Part shown: piece by piece, positions 1-10,365 of the stretch
Numbering within the stretch: the first letter of the stretch is position 1
How the letters are laid out: every line of letters begins with the position of its first letter
From: Sanguinoderma infundibulare
Taxonomy: Eukaryota > Basidiomycota > Agaricomycetes > Polyporales > Polyporaceae
Assembly (NCBI GenBank): GCA_032821775.1
Contig: JAVLRN010000008.1
Coordinates: 558,001 to 622,000 of the forward strand
DNA: 64,000 nt
Direction: 5' to 3'
Program-made: the position numbers and the translations under genes
The notes under the pieces: model-generated
The model's input: the letters and a program-made list of their open reading frames with translations, nothing else
What the model was told of the DNA's origin: nothing
Database searches by the model: none

Positions 1-74
1 AGCTATAGCGCTTCTGACCCCAATCTTCGTCTGCCGCCTCCAGTTGGCCATCGTGCGGCCGCCGAACAACCCCC

Positions 75-470
75 ATGTCTACGCAGTCTACCAGCAGCCA
101 CGGACCTCCTGCACCCCCGTTCATGCCTTCACGGGCGTCATCTGTCTTTCCGACAGATTTACGAACAGGTTATCGACTCCGTACATGATGCGGTCTACTA
201 CAGATGGATCTTCGCGCTCAAGACCTGCATGCTGACATGTCGCGCCTGGTTGCCATGGAGCCACCTTCACCTCTTCCAGGTCCTTTCCCTTGCAGACATC
301 AGTCCCGCTGCCGCTCGTAGGCTGTTGGAGCTCTTCGATATGCAGCCGAATCGGTCGCCGTTGTCCTATCGTATCCGATGTCCCCGCCTGCAACGACTGC
401 TCAACTACCTCGTCGTCTCTCTGCGCGCCACTAAAGCACGCATCCACGCATCCACCGCAACAAAACCGTT
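75..470 (+). pseudogene. F-box-like protein, frameshifted (A-type, U1)
   Basis: The frame opens with ATG at 75 (MSTQSTSSHGPPAPP) and reaches SVFPT, the start of a fungal F-box-like motif. Two bases (GA) present in B-type units are missing near 157, so this frame soon stops. The F-box core continues in another frame: IYEQVIDSVHDAVYY, CMLTCRAWLPWSHLHLF, then LADISPAAARRLLELFDMQP, a stretch absent from B-type copies. F-box proteins are substrate adaptors of SCF ubiquitin ligases. Downstream, at about 480-520, the sequence jumps straight to the tail of the phosphotransferase remnant, so the A-type lost roughly 0.5 kb here. The family call rests on the PTEIYE..CMLxCRAWLPRSR pattern. Confidence 0.6.
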
Positions 471-634
471 CCCTCTCCCCGTCACCGCTGTACGCTGCCC
501 GCACCCGCTGCTCTGTTTCCGCGTTCCCGTGAGTGATCCGCTTCTTAATACGCCCATAAACACGTACTCACCCTGTCATCCAAAGTGGCTGCCGTGATGC
601 CCCAACCGTCCTTCCCACTACGTACCCCCACACG

Positions 635-1362
635 ATGCGGCGGCTTGGAGAGAGGCAGGTCAAATGTTATGCAAGGTTGGAGGGCGATGGGCGATGGGCG
701 GTTTATCTAAACGTGAGTACGTCCGCAATCGCCCGACCCTCCTTGCGCACCATGTACCCTCCGACCCCGCCAGGACTATGCGACCGGAGCGTTCACAGAG
801 AGCCTTGCGGACCTCTTGCTCTCCTCAGCAAGGGACCTGGTCCGTACGCACTTCGCTTCAGAACCGGTGCTGTTCCCAATCACGTCGGGGACGCTGCCCT
901 GCGCAGAACACAGAGCGCGATCAACAAACAGGCTGACAAGTTGCACCAAACATCCGTACGTACCCCAGGATGCGGCACGTGGATTGGACGGCGAGGGTCA
1001 CCATGACCCCGGTTGTTTGCATGTCGAGCGCGACGGCCAAGAGGTGAGTACAGATAGAGTGCAGGAGCTGATCATGTCGTCTTCCCCCTTCTTGACAGCT
1101 TTTATACCTTTTGTCCGAGACTGCGCACGGACCGCCGACGCGCTCTCGCCCTCGCCCTCGTTCCATCTTCCAACTCCGTTTCCGACCACCGGCATTGTGT
1201 CCCTGGCGTCCCGTCTCGCTTCCCGCAACCGAGCTCCTTCCGTCCAAGCGCACGCATATCTCCAAACACCCGAACGGCATGCATATTGCACATCGGCCCA
1301 GCCTTTTGTCTCGCCCGCCCCCCGCCCACCGACCAATTTCACGGAGGCGGTCCACCGCCTAG
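635..1362 (+). CDS. Possible small three-exon gene, unrecognised (U1)
   Basis: Three open segments join in phase 0 across two well-formed introns: exon 635-712, intron 713-773 (GTGAGT..CAG, 61 nt), exon 774-1043, intron 1044-1098 (GTGAGT..CAG, 55 nt), exon 1099-1362 with stop. The joined product would be 203 residues. Exon 2 contains TESLADLLLSSARDLVR, a plausible helix; exon 3 is Arg/Pro-rich and looks less like protein. No family recognised. It could be a piece of a larger dead gene, or chance in GC-rich DNA. Exon 1 ends next to a 7-bp tandem repeat that changes copy number between unit types. Confidence 0.25.
686..699 (+). repeat. 7-bp tandem repeat, two copies
   Basis: GATGGGC occurs twice here (also in U2 and U5) and three times in B-type units. 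A 7-bp change shifts the reading frame of whatever was encoded across this point. Confidence 0.8.
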
Positions 1363-1409
1363 TCATCACACGGCGATCGCACCACCGCATACACCCGTGA
1401 CGAACCGCC

Positions 1410-1709
1410 TGCAAATGTTGGCGCGGTGGTGACACCATCAAGGAGCTCCCGCACGCGATCTTCATGAACCGGCGCATCCCCGACGACTCTGGCAGCGGCT
1501 GCAAGCAGCTCTACCGCGCCATGAACGGCTACAACATCTTGGCCGACGACGCTCCACCGTCCGCACTCGCTCTCGCAGCCGTCCGAGACGTTTTGAAAGT
1601 GCTGCCCAAAGACACGACCCTTTGCACGACGGGTTCCGACTTTTTCGATTTCGCCTCAGACGGCCTGGGCATCGATTCGCGTGGGTTCAGGCAACGTTCG
1701 TGGAACTAG
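1410..1709 (+). other. Coding-like ORF fragment, unrecognised (U1)
   Basis: The frame is open to the stop at 1707-1709, with a possible ATG at 1464. Third codon positions are strongly G/C and the composition is protein-like: KELPHAIFMNRRIPDDSG, then LYRAMNGYNILADDAPPSA, then ALAAVRDVLKVLPKDT. This looks like an exon of a real globular protein, but I do not recognise the family. Its frame begins in mid-sequence, so it is probably the 3' part of a decayed gene. Confidence 0.35.
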
Positions 1710-2291
1710 GATGCACGATGCGAGGTCGATACGAGCATATGGGAGCGAGGGAGATGCAATTTCGAAGGTCGGGACCGCCAATTTTTGTCGTAACTTACTC
1801 TGTATGGTTCTATTCTTACAGAAATCAAGTGTTTCGTGGTCTCGCGCACGTTTGTAAACGTGTGAGACAGTTTTGGCGGCGGTCAGACGGGATTGACAAA
1901 GTCGCGTTTTCTTGCGATTCCATGGGGGCTGAAAATGCGCGTCCGCTCCCGCTCGCAATTCGCGTCGGGGTGCCGAGCGGAATGTTTCTATGGGCTCTGG
2001 GGATCGTGTACGACGCTTGTGACGCGTTCGTACCGTTGCCGGACGACTTTTCGAAAGTCGGGTCTTGGCGGTTTTCGTCGGTGGGCGGGCACGGGTGGCA
2101 CATATAATCTCCCGGCCATGGTCCGTCATTGGCGGTCATTCTGACTGTCGTGCATGACTCTTACAGGCCCACATGGAACGTCCATCAAGTACTCGAGACC
2201 CCACGCGAAGTTTCGGGATGAGCGGACGGCCCGACGGCTCATATGCAGTACGTCCTCTTGAGTGCCTTCGGAGCATTCTCTGTGTTAACAG
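1710..2291 (+). other. No recognised gene; hairpins and splice-like signals (U1)
   Basis: Nothing identifiable is encoded. Two small inverted repeats stand out: 1847-1862 (7-bp arms, 2-nt loop) and 2044-2060 (7-bp arms, 3-nt loop). Intron-acceptor-like ends occur at about 1820 (TTCTTACAG) and 2166 (CTCTTACAG, with CTGAC upstream). An exon-like stretch of unknown family (2167-2245) is followed by a donor-to-acceptor pair (GTACGT..TAACAG) that leads into the SAC3 exon at 2292. Confidence 0.4.
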
Positions 2292-2466
2292 TCTCCAAAC
2301 CACAGCGCTCACAAGTCCAAAGGATTTCGGCGAAGACCAATGGGGCCAATACCAGTCACCGACGGAACTCGAGATGCGCGTATACCATCGGCTAGTCCAC
2401 ATCCGAGACCAGAGGGAACGGTACGAGGATATCCCGGACGAGATCTGGACCCACCTCGTCTTCAGC

Positions 2467-2509
2467 CTCACCACGCGGTTCCGCCTCCGTGTGCAAGCGA
2501 AGAGCGCCT
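2467..2509 (+). repeat. 43-bp direct repeat, left flank of the insert
   Basis: SAC3 coding sequence (LTTRFRLRVQAKSA) that recurs at 3718-3760 with 40 of 43 bases identical. The two copies bracket a 1.2 kb insert. They may be a long duplication made at insertion or a trace of template switching. Confidence 0.8.
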
Positions 2510-3056
2510 CGGCATGCGCAGATGAAAACAAGCGTCGGCTCGAAGGAGGTTCCAAAGTGCACACTGTTCTCGCGGTGCCTGGCTTAAACACAGGAGACTC
2601 ATCCACCGCGGACCCAAAAATACGAAAAAAGCGCCACCCAAGTGGAGCAGTCGACTGTCGTCGTCTCGCAGGGCGTCGAACGAGGGTGTCTTATCCATTT
2701 CAGACTGCGCTCTAGGTCTAGGCAGCTCGCGCGCGGGGAACCCAAGGACGCAAATCCGATTGTGCTGTCCACGCGTTGATGTCATCCACCCAACCATCGC
2801 GTCCCGCGAAAGTATAGCTCGAGTGCACCCAGACGTCGCTACACGATTAGACTTCACAACTCTGCACGAAACGCAGGAGCGCACCGCGCCTCTCCGTTTT
2901 TGAGAAGCTGGCGGCGGCGGCCCCCACACGACGCAAGAAGGAAGACGAGGCCTGGCGGGTGGCAGCTGTGCACGGCAACGTCAACGAAGTTCGGGGCGAG
3001 CATTGTGCGCCCATTAATTCAGCCCCCTGCCTCAACCGCTTTCCTGACCTGCATCG

Positions 3057-3717
3057 ACCCCGCACTCATCGAGCAGCCATGCGCCCCTGAAGCCGAGATC
3101 CGGGAACTCGAGCAGAAGGAGTACGTGGACGAGAACAAGGAGTTTGCAGAGGACGACAACCCGATCTGCCGACGGTCGACGGGGAGCATCTTCGCGTGGC
3201 ACAGCTCGGACCAGCTCGCCTCAACGGGCATCCTTTACATCGTCCTTGCGCTCATCATGGTGGAAGGATGCATGATGAAGGATGGTACGCGTGTTTTCGC
3301 TGCATTGCACCGCACGGAGTGCACTCACACATCGTGCTCTGCTCCAGTTGACCTGTGCAGGATTCCCGAACAGCTGCAGCTGCCCGTGAATGCCCGGATC
3401 CCGCTCAGCAGCCAAGCGACGGCCCAGCCCGTCACGATCGATGCGTACCTCGCGCAGGTCATGCGTCAGGGCTACTTCGAGAAGCACCGCATCGGCACTG
3501 CTGCAGGTAAAGGCGGAGCGAAGCGTGCGCGCGCCACCCAGGCCCCTGCAGGCGACGACCAGCTCTAGGCGTACGAGCGGTGGTGGGGCGCGCGGGCGCT
3601 GGCGGAGGTGGGCGAGCGGGCGATCGCGCAGTTTGTCATGGATGTCATGGCGGGCACGCTGCTCGGCCAGCAGGAGGAGGATGGGGAGGAGGATGCGGTG
3701 GGCACGGCGGGCGACGA
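3057..3717 (+). pseudogene. Truncated MAGE/Nse3 copy inside SAC3 (U1)
   Basis: Matches exons 3 and 4 of the complete MAGE/Nse3 gene of the same unit but lies on the opposite strand. It reads DPALIEQ..PEAEIRELEQKEY, GSIFAWHSSDQLASTGILY, VDLCRIPEQLQLPVNARIP and MRQGYFEKHRIGTAAGKGG. The intron between exons 3 and 4 is retained, so this is a DNA-level copy, not a retrocopy. The whole N-terminal half is missing, a TAG at 3566 replaces a Gln codon just before the EW.WGARAL motif, and the C-terminus is cut by the return to SAC3. The upstream part of the insert (2510-3056) holds no gene I recognise. Confidence 0.8.
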
Positions 3718-3760
3718 CTCACCACGCGGTTCCGCCTTTGCGTGCAAGCGAAGAGCGCCT
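3718..3760 (+). repeat. 43-bp direct repeat, right flank of the insert
   Basis: Second copy of 2467-2509. Only this copy runs on into the downstream SAC3 coding sequence (ITMVSKHSVDTDAMEI), so the insert entered immediately after the left copy. Confidence 0.8.
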
Positions 3761-5416
3761 TGATCACGATGGTCTCGAAACACTCTGTGGACACCGACGC
3801 GATGGAGATCGCGACGTCGAGTGCCTTCTCGGTGTTCGGCTCGTCTGGATCTACGTTCCCTTCGTCCTCCAGCGCACCTGCTACATCGGCGTTTGGGAAC
3901 TTCGCAGCCAAGCCCAACGTATTCGGAGGCGCAACTTTCGAGCCTGCGTCTAGCACATTTTCGTTGCATCGTCTGTTGCACCCACAGTTTCGCTACCGAA
4001 GCCACCCGGGAGCCTCGTTAGCATTCCATTAGTCCCCCCACATCAACCACAGCATGCATCACTGACGCAACCCACGATTCCACCCCCAGTTCCTACCAAA
4101 CCATCCTTACCTGTTGCCCCCGAACAACCCTTCACTGCGCCTTTCCAAAACCCCTCCCACATCTTTGAGCGGTGGAAGTCGGCATGGGAATTTCGGGCTC
4201 GTCGTCTCCCTTCTCTCGCCTCAAGGAAAAACGCATGACATCACCCCAACACCGGGCAACGCCCCAGAACCACGCACACCTATATCCCCGACTGCCGGTC
4301 CACCTGCTCTCAGATGGCTTCCCGCTGTTGCGCTTCCTCCCACGCCCACCGTGCGGTGGTTCGACCCTGGCTTGCAAGCCGAAGAATCCGATTTGTCCCT
4401 TTCGCGCAAGAAGTCGCTCTTCCACTTCCCCTCGCTCACCATTCCGATGCCAAACGCGCCCGAGATCCTGAGCCTTATACACCTCACGATGCCCGTCCCC
4501 ACCAAGAACGCCAGCAGACCCTCGCCGCTGTTCCAGTCTCGTCAAGCTTCCGGCGCATCCACTTCGACTTCGACACCGCCAAAAGCCAGGACAGTATCAT
4601 CAGCGAATGGGAAAGGCAAGGCGAAGGAGACCCGGGCTGACCTCAACACTATGGCGATAGGCTTCCTGCGTACGAGCGTGCTCGTGCACGACTGCAGGAG
4701 CCTCTGGCACGCGCGAATGGAGGCGGAGCGCGGTGGGAGGAGGCATGCAGACGGAGCGTGGTATGCCGGAACAGGGACGTCGTGAACAGCGTAGGGCGCG
4801 ACAAGCGGAGGAAGAAGAGGCGGATATCGGTGCCGACGCTGGAAGAGGCGCATGCGAAGCGGAGACAGTGGGAGCAGTCCGAGAGGCCGCTGATGGACGA
4901 GGCACTCGCTCGGCGGTCACAGGAGGTGCGTCTTTGTTCTGATGGATGGGGAGCTGATTTGATTCGTCATGGTCGCGCGTAGAACCGGGAGGAGATCGAG
5001 AAGCGGTGGGCCCAGGGCTTGTTCCGGCAAACAGTGCTTGAGTGGCTGAAGGCGCGACTGGAGCCCGGGGACGAGCTGGACATTTGGTGCGTGTGGGTGT
5101 CGACGAACACGGAGAACGACAACACGGCGGTGTGGGTGGAGTGCAAGTTTGATGTTCCCTCGTCGGAATACTAGGTGTCAGAGAATGTCCTCTCAATACC
5201 GGCGTTCAACAGACCAGGTGTCAACGACGAGATCCCAAGGTAAGCATTATGACTAGCAGTTCATAGTCCGGTCGGTTGACAACAGTGTATGGCGTTGTAG
5301 GAAATATCGCATCCCCGACAACCATGACGTCCTCGAGGCACTACATCCCGTGTCTGCTTGTCATCGACTGGTCTGAGAACGAGGACGCCGAGAAGGCGAG
5401 AGACTTGGTCGGCATG

Positions 5417-7179
5417 GCATGTCATTCCTCGATACGCTGTATCGCGTTAGATTGCTTACCATTCGTCCAGACTGCATCATCATGCTTGATTGTACCGTCC
5501 GCGACCCTGTTGTTGTATGTCCGCTACTAAGTAGAAACCGACTGACTGATTGTTATGCAGGCTTGGGCCGATGCCAAGGCTCTGCCGGTCTGACTCACCA
5601 TTTACGTTCACCCATTCAGCGGCTCCGGGTGGGATCCGGCCGGGAAAGCCCAGGTCGTCACCGTCATACACACACCGGACCGCTCAAGGTTCTCGGCCCC
5701 CACCAAAGCACCTCGACGCAAGGGGGCATCAAGATCACACTCGGGAGATCAGGGCATTTAGTTTCCGACCCGACGGACCCGGGAGCCGTGCACGGAACAC
5801 TGAGCAGTAAGCGAAAATGGGCGCGAGCGGGACAGCCGCATGCGCAGTAATTACCGTTGTGTATGTTTGATTGCGGAGGCTGCGCCCGAAGCTCTGGACC
5901 ATCTCCGCATGCGGTGTTCATGCGCTACATTGAATGCCCAGGATCCCACGCAAATCCTGGGGCCCGGGGGACCTGATCGGCGACTAGGAGAGTGAATGCC
6001 GAGCCTGTCGTGTGCAGAGGTTAATTACTGAGTTACTGTTACGCCGGGTACGCCTGTTCCTTGTTCCTCTCTAGTATAAAATTATACCGGCGAAATGTAG
6101 ATCTGTCGGACTCCATTCCGCGCGGTTAAGATTGTCGCTTGCTCGTATGGTCTGATATTCTGGATTTGCTGATCCGCGGCCTGCGTAAATCGACTGCGCT
6201 GGGATTCGAGACCCAGGTGATACGCTGCCGTCTCGGAATTCATCCGTAATATACCGTCATGATCCGAGGGTGGTGTGATACTTTGCATTTGCTTGGGCGA
6301 GTTGTCGCCAGCACTCAATCACATTGGCTCTCTCCTCACCGTATGCCTCTCTCATCACATCCTCTCCTCTATGCCATGTCATCGTCGCTGCACCGCCTGA
6401 GTAACCACGCCCTGAACGAACACTCTTCCGCTGGCCCATCGTCAGCTTGCGAAGATCACTTTCACGGAGTATGGAAATGTACGCTTCAGCTCTTTCATAG
6501 CATTCCCGAGCTCTATGCATGCTGAACTCCAATCCTTTTCTCGTTCACTGATTCGCACTCCCACATGGGACACATATCCTGCGACCAGGCGAACTCGTAT
6601 CGACTGCCCTGAAGCCCGAGGTGCCTACCATCCTGGCCGACAGTGGGGACCTGATCATGCTCGGGAAGAACGTCGGCCACAACGTCTGCCTCGTACGTCC
6701 CACGGTCGTCATGCACATACAGCTGATCTTGAGCGGGGACGCCCTCAGCAGGCACCCTCCCCCTCGCTGGGATCACTCGAAGCAGAACCCGCTACCCCCG
6801 GTCCAGTCACCGATAACTCGCAATCGCAGCCACCACCACATGAACGTGATGCTAACAAGACAGAGGCCGCTACAGCGTGTTCCTGCCCTCGCCCCAGTCC
6901 TCGTCCTCGAGCTCGGACAGCGAGTCTGAGGTCCAAGAGATATCGCCTCCTCCGTCTCCCCAGCGGGACCCCGCACCCTCATTCCCTCTGTCGACCTCGT
7001 CATTCAGCGGAGTCCGTCCGTTTTGCTGCGACTCGATTCCCCTAGGTGCACGCCTCCATTTGCTGCAGCAAATCCTACCCCCAATCCACATCGCGGACTC
7101 TCCCGAGCCGGAATACTACCCGCCGCCTGTTGAGGCGTTCTCGTTCCAGGAGATCCACGTCGAAGGCGGTGCAGTGGTC
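5417..7179 (+). other. Spacer between SAC3 and WD40 remnants, no recognised gene (U1)
   Basis: 5417-5470 looks like a former SAC3 intron with a broken donor. A second intron-like stretch ends at TTATGCAG (5553-5560). 5580-6080 encodes nothing I recognise. Two small minus-strand ORFs at 6082-6318 and 6257-6532 overlap in different frames and have no recognised motif. On the plus strand, 6600-6720 reads PTILADSGDLIMLGKNVG, which looks coding, and 6877-7180 reads a Ser/Asp/Glu run (SSSSSSDSESEVQEISPPPS). TATA-like sequence lies at 6073-6087. Products are unknown. Confidence 0.35.
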
Positions 7180-7943
7180 GAGGAAGAAGCTCCACGCTCC
7201 TCCCATCTGTCGCTCGCCACACCCGCACAGACTTGTTGGACGACGGGCTTGCGACGTACATGGCGTCGAACGAAAACAACGCCACGTGCGTGCGGTCCGT
7301 GTGTCCGTGGAGCTGCCTCACCCCTCGATGCACGTCGCTGAGGAGGTCGCCGCGGAAGAGCTTCAGGTTCGCGGTGGGGCCGGTCGAGCCAGAGACGAGC
7401 TGCACCGCGAGGATGCGCACCGGTCCGTCGTGCGCGTGGAGCGTCGCGAGCACCTTGCCAGTTTTGATGTTCCAGATCTGCACGGTGCCGTCGTCCGACG
7501 CGGTCGCGATGCGTGCGTCCGCTGCGTCCAATGAGGCACAGCACACCATCGCGTCGTGGTTCTTGAGCTCCTTGTGCAGCGCGCCCGACTCCATGTTCCA
7601 GAGCCTGCAGATACCGTCAGTGCTGCCGCTCGCGAGGTGCCACGCGGTGGCCGGCGATGTCGTGCAGGTAATCGTATGTCTGGTCATCCCAGATCCGCAC
7701 GGTGCCGTTGTCCGAGCCCGATGCGAGCTTGCTGTCGTCCTGGGACCAGGCGAGAGTGCGGACGGGCTGCGAGCGGCCGGTGAGAGTAGCGAGGAGCTCG
7801 CCACTGCTGGCGTCCCAGATCATGATGTGGCCTGGGTCGCCAGATGAGGCGAAGCGGGTGCTGTCGGGGGAGACGGCGAGGGTGGGGACGTGTCTTTCTT
7901 TGGAGACTCCCATATCCTGAGGACGCCGATTGAGTCCTGACAT
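7180..7943 (-). pseudogene. WD40-repeat protein, frameshifted (U1)
   Basis: About six WD repeats on the minus strand, starting at ATG 7943 (MSGLNRRPQDMGV). Repeat 1: HVPTLAVSPDSTRFAS..HIMIWD; repeat 2: VRTLAWSQDDSKLASGS..VRIWD; repeat 3: WHLASGSTDGICRLWNME; repeat 4: VCCASLDAADARIATAS..VQIWN; repeat 5 is short and degenerate; repeat 6: HGHTDRTH..SNKSVRVWRATDG. Repeats 1-2 and 3-6 lie in different frames; the break is near 7645-7655, at the GH that should open repeat 3. WD40 propellers are protein-interaction scaffolds. No partner domain (NACHT or other) is visible, and the 3' end fades at about 7180. Confidence 0.8.
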
Positions 7944-10365
7944 GGATCTCTCCTCAAGCTGCGGACCCTCACCGTCACACCGCGATTAGGCCTTGGAGGA
8001 GCATCCCATCATCGGCGGCTGGCCGTGCACCCCCTCAGTGGTTTCCGAGTCTCCCGAGCTGCACCAGCCGAGCGTGGTCGAGTCGCAGCCGGTCCACCAG
8101 CGTGAGGTGGCTTTGATCAGCGATGATGACTACGGTACGCCCTCTCCCGACATTACTATGAGTCCGCCCATCGAGGGCAGTGAGGAAGCTCGTCCAGCCG
8201 AGGAGGGTTCCGAGGTTGAGATGGTGGACACAGTGTTCGGCGGCGCGGAGTCTATCCGGAGTCCTCCAGATGACCTCGCTCTGTGAATGTGAGTGAGCCG
8301 TGCAGATGTGAAGTCGTCCGGGAGCGATACGCGTCACTTTCGGATGCGGAACTTGATGCTCGTATAGGAGCTCTTCGACCCACCTGGAACGCGTTGAAGG
8401 GCTTCAAACCTGCCAACTCGAACGTCAGCTTAGCAGGTGTGAAGCGGGCAGGCCAGAATGCCAGCTGTACATGGGAACAGACATTCTGCGCTAATCGCGG
8501 AGACGCATAGAGTTGTAGGGCGATATACGACAAGTTCCGAGACCAGCACACAAGTTCCCAGAGGATGCCAGCGAGGTGAGGCCCAAGCAAACTCCAGCGC
8601 AAGTGCTGACAAGTCCCAAGCCCTCAGAGACGAGTTTATCTGGAACATAGCAGCGGCGGCGAGAGACGACATGGGGGAGATGGTGGTGGCGGTGGCAGAA
8701 GGAGACTCGGAGGCAGGCGCGGGATCTCGCATCTCGCTTGAGAGCCAGATAGGCGCCCGTGGACTTGAACGTGATTCTGCGTCGGCGTCCCTCGTTTTTA
8801 CTTGCTCGGTCGTAGATCCTTTCGGTGTATTTCTGTCTTGAACGCTTGCTTTCCTTTCTCTCGTTTTCGACAGCCTCTGCCCGACGCCGCCACCAGTCGA
8901 CATGAATATGCGTCCCTCCGGGTGTACTGACGCAGACCTACCCTCCGTCTCCAATACCACCCTGTTGCCAATATAGCCCTCTATCGCCAATATAGCCCTC
9001 CGTCTCCAATACAGTCCCCTCAGAGAATACTGACTTGAACCTACCATCCTCTGAGAATACACCCTCCATCTCCAATACAGTCCCCCACAAGAGTACTGAG
9101 GCAAGTGATCGATCCGGGAGATTTCAGCACAGATGTGCATCCGCCTATCAACCGCGCCCCGTCCGCCGCACGCCCGGCATCTCGACGCATGCACACCAAG
9201 ACTCGCATCGCCTACGAGACAAAGCAAGCTACTCAGCACATTATGAGCACAAACACAAACGATGCGGAAGAACTTGGAGACGAATCGGTGACCCCGAGTG
9301 CTAACTTGTGGTAAGGGACATGTTGCAAACATGAGGCGAAGAGAGCCCAAGCGCAGGGACCACACGTCCGCCGCCACTTGTTTCTCGCCGCCATAGCCCA
9401 CGCGTCCTTGGCCGTAGAATCCTACACTAGAAGCTCAGCCTTTGAGATTCGATTGTTGCCGCGCCTTGCGGTCAACAATCCCAGTGCTCGCCACTGGCTC
9501 CCAATATGTCCTCGGATAACGAGCGCGCCAGACGTACGACCAACTTTAACCCGTGCGTCCAGGCCCAAGTCGATCCAGGATTGGACGCCTGTCTACGTTG
9601 AAATGAAAATAGAGGACGGCTTATTTGACGAGAGGATGGAAGAATGGCTCGAACTCATCCGAAATCTTCACGGGTTTGGCTACGCCAGATGTTTTGTCAG
9701 TGCCGCCTTCAGTGGGTAGACTGTCGGCGTGCGTAAAGGGCCTACCACGCGTTTCGCATTGGCTGCCCTTGATGCCCCTGCTTCAACACCAACCAGCGTG
9801 AGGAGTACCCGGTCACTGTGGACACGAGGCCATGCCATCCACGGGTCTTGGCATTGGTCGCTGCTAGATAAATGGGCTAGGTGATGGAAAGAGATCGGCA
9901 CGAGAACCGCGACGCAAAGCAAGTCAAACTAACCTCGCATTTAATATCTTCGGGATGAGAAGCAAGCAATCAGTGAGTACTAATGATATCGTCGACGACA
10001 AAAGGGGGGAAAGGTGATGCACTGGCGGAGGCAAGTCACAAAATTAGCCCGTCTGCAAGCGTCAGGTCAAGATCAGTGTTGTACCAACCTTTGATACGGT
10101 GTAATTTCGCGTGCCCTGTTGATGGCGCAGGGATCTGCTTGCGCAAGTACACTATGTATACACTATCACGAATGAAGGACACGACAAAATCATGATCAAT
10201 GTAGGCATTGTACGGAATCCACCAAACCGGCTTCGTTATATCTACAACAACCAAGTAAACCTTTTCAATATAAGCTAAAGCACTACTCACGCACGGAGCA
10301 TTATTACACTATAAGGCGACCATGACCGAGCACGACCACGAAAGACACTCATACCTTCTCATCAC
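7944..10365 (+). other. Spacer between WD40 and MAGE genes (U1)
   Basis: No recognised gene. An acidic, Ser/Pro-rich plus-strand ORF at 7993-8286 (VALISDDDYGTPSPDITM, SEEARPAEEGSEVEMVD) looks like a disordered tail. 8283-8510 contains RERYASLSDAELDARIGAL, which could be coding. 8940-9090 is a minisatellite. A 113-residue ORF (9378-9719, ending YVEMKIEDGLFDERMEEWL) has no known family. 9720-10365 is less GC-rich and probably holds the 3' flank of the MAGE gene. Confidence 0.4.
8940..9090 (+). repeat. About 19-bp minisatellite (U1)
   Basis: Degenerate copies of CCCTCCGTCTCCAATACAG, some read as CCCTCTATCGCCAATATAG, with two interspersed TGAGAATAC blocks. The same array, with no length change that I could see, is in every complete unit. 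Confidence 0.75.

Larger units (their letters stand above)
2292..5416 (+). pseudogene. SAC3/GANP-family gene, decayed and interrupted (U1)
   Basis: Remnant of a fungal Sac3-like protein. Sac3 is the TREX-2 scaffold linking transcription to mRNA export at the nuclear pore. Recognised parts in order: 2292-2509, end of the GANP helical domain (SPTELEMRVYHRLVHIRDQ, then LTTRFRLRVQAKSA); an insert from 2510 to 3717; the same LTTRFRL segment again, followed by VSKHSVDTDAMEI (3718-3812); a Ser/FG-rich stretch (VFGSSGSTFPSSSS, FGNFAAKPNVFGG); a low-complexity middle (LSRKKSL.HFPSLTI, TPPKARTVSSANGKGKAKE); LRTSVLVHDC.SLWHARME; RRISVPTLEEAHAKRRQWEQ; an intron at 4926-4982; EIEKRWAQGLFRQTVLEWLK; and RHYIPCLLVIDWSENEDAEK (5336-5395). 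Most of the GANP domain and its downstream part is deleted, several frames are shifted, TAG at 5172 interrupts it, and the donor after DLVGM is GC instead of GT. Confidence 0.7.

Noticed and set aside
1656..2129. 157-codon minus-strand ORF rich in Arg, Thr and Ser
   Set aside because: Antisense to intron-like and hairpin sequence, with no domain. The B-type copy changes its residues freely.
2468..2929. 153-codon minus-strand ORF (Cys- and Arg-rich)
   Set aside because: Crosses the junction between SAC3 and the insert, so it cannot be an old gene. Probably a chance frame.
3057..3717. MAGE fragment as a retrocopy
   Set aside because: The intron between exons 3 and 4 is still present and there is no poly(A) tract.
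6082..6532. Two overlapping minus-strand ORFs as one gene
   Set aside because: Frames overlap without a credible splice pair and there is no recognised motif. Left as unclassified spacer.
7004..7180. Extension of the WD40 frame to 7004
   Set aside because: Residues after VRVWRATDGRSVELL no longer fit a WD repeat and overlap the plus-strand Ser/Asp-rich ORF.
8940..9090. CRISPR-like array
   Set aside because: Subrepeats of about 19 bp are directly adjacent and degenerate, with no unique spacers, in a eukaryotic context.
8430..9401. 323-codon minus-strand ORF present in every unit
   Set aside because: It runs through the minisatellite and reads the antisense of other ORFs. Composition is irregular and no domain is visible. 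Long ORFs by chance are common in GC-rich DNA.
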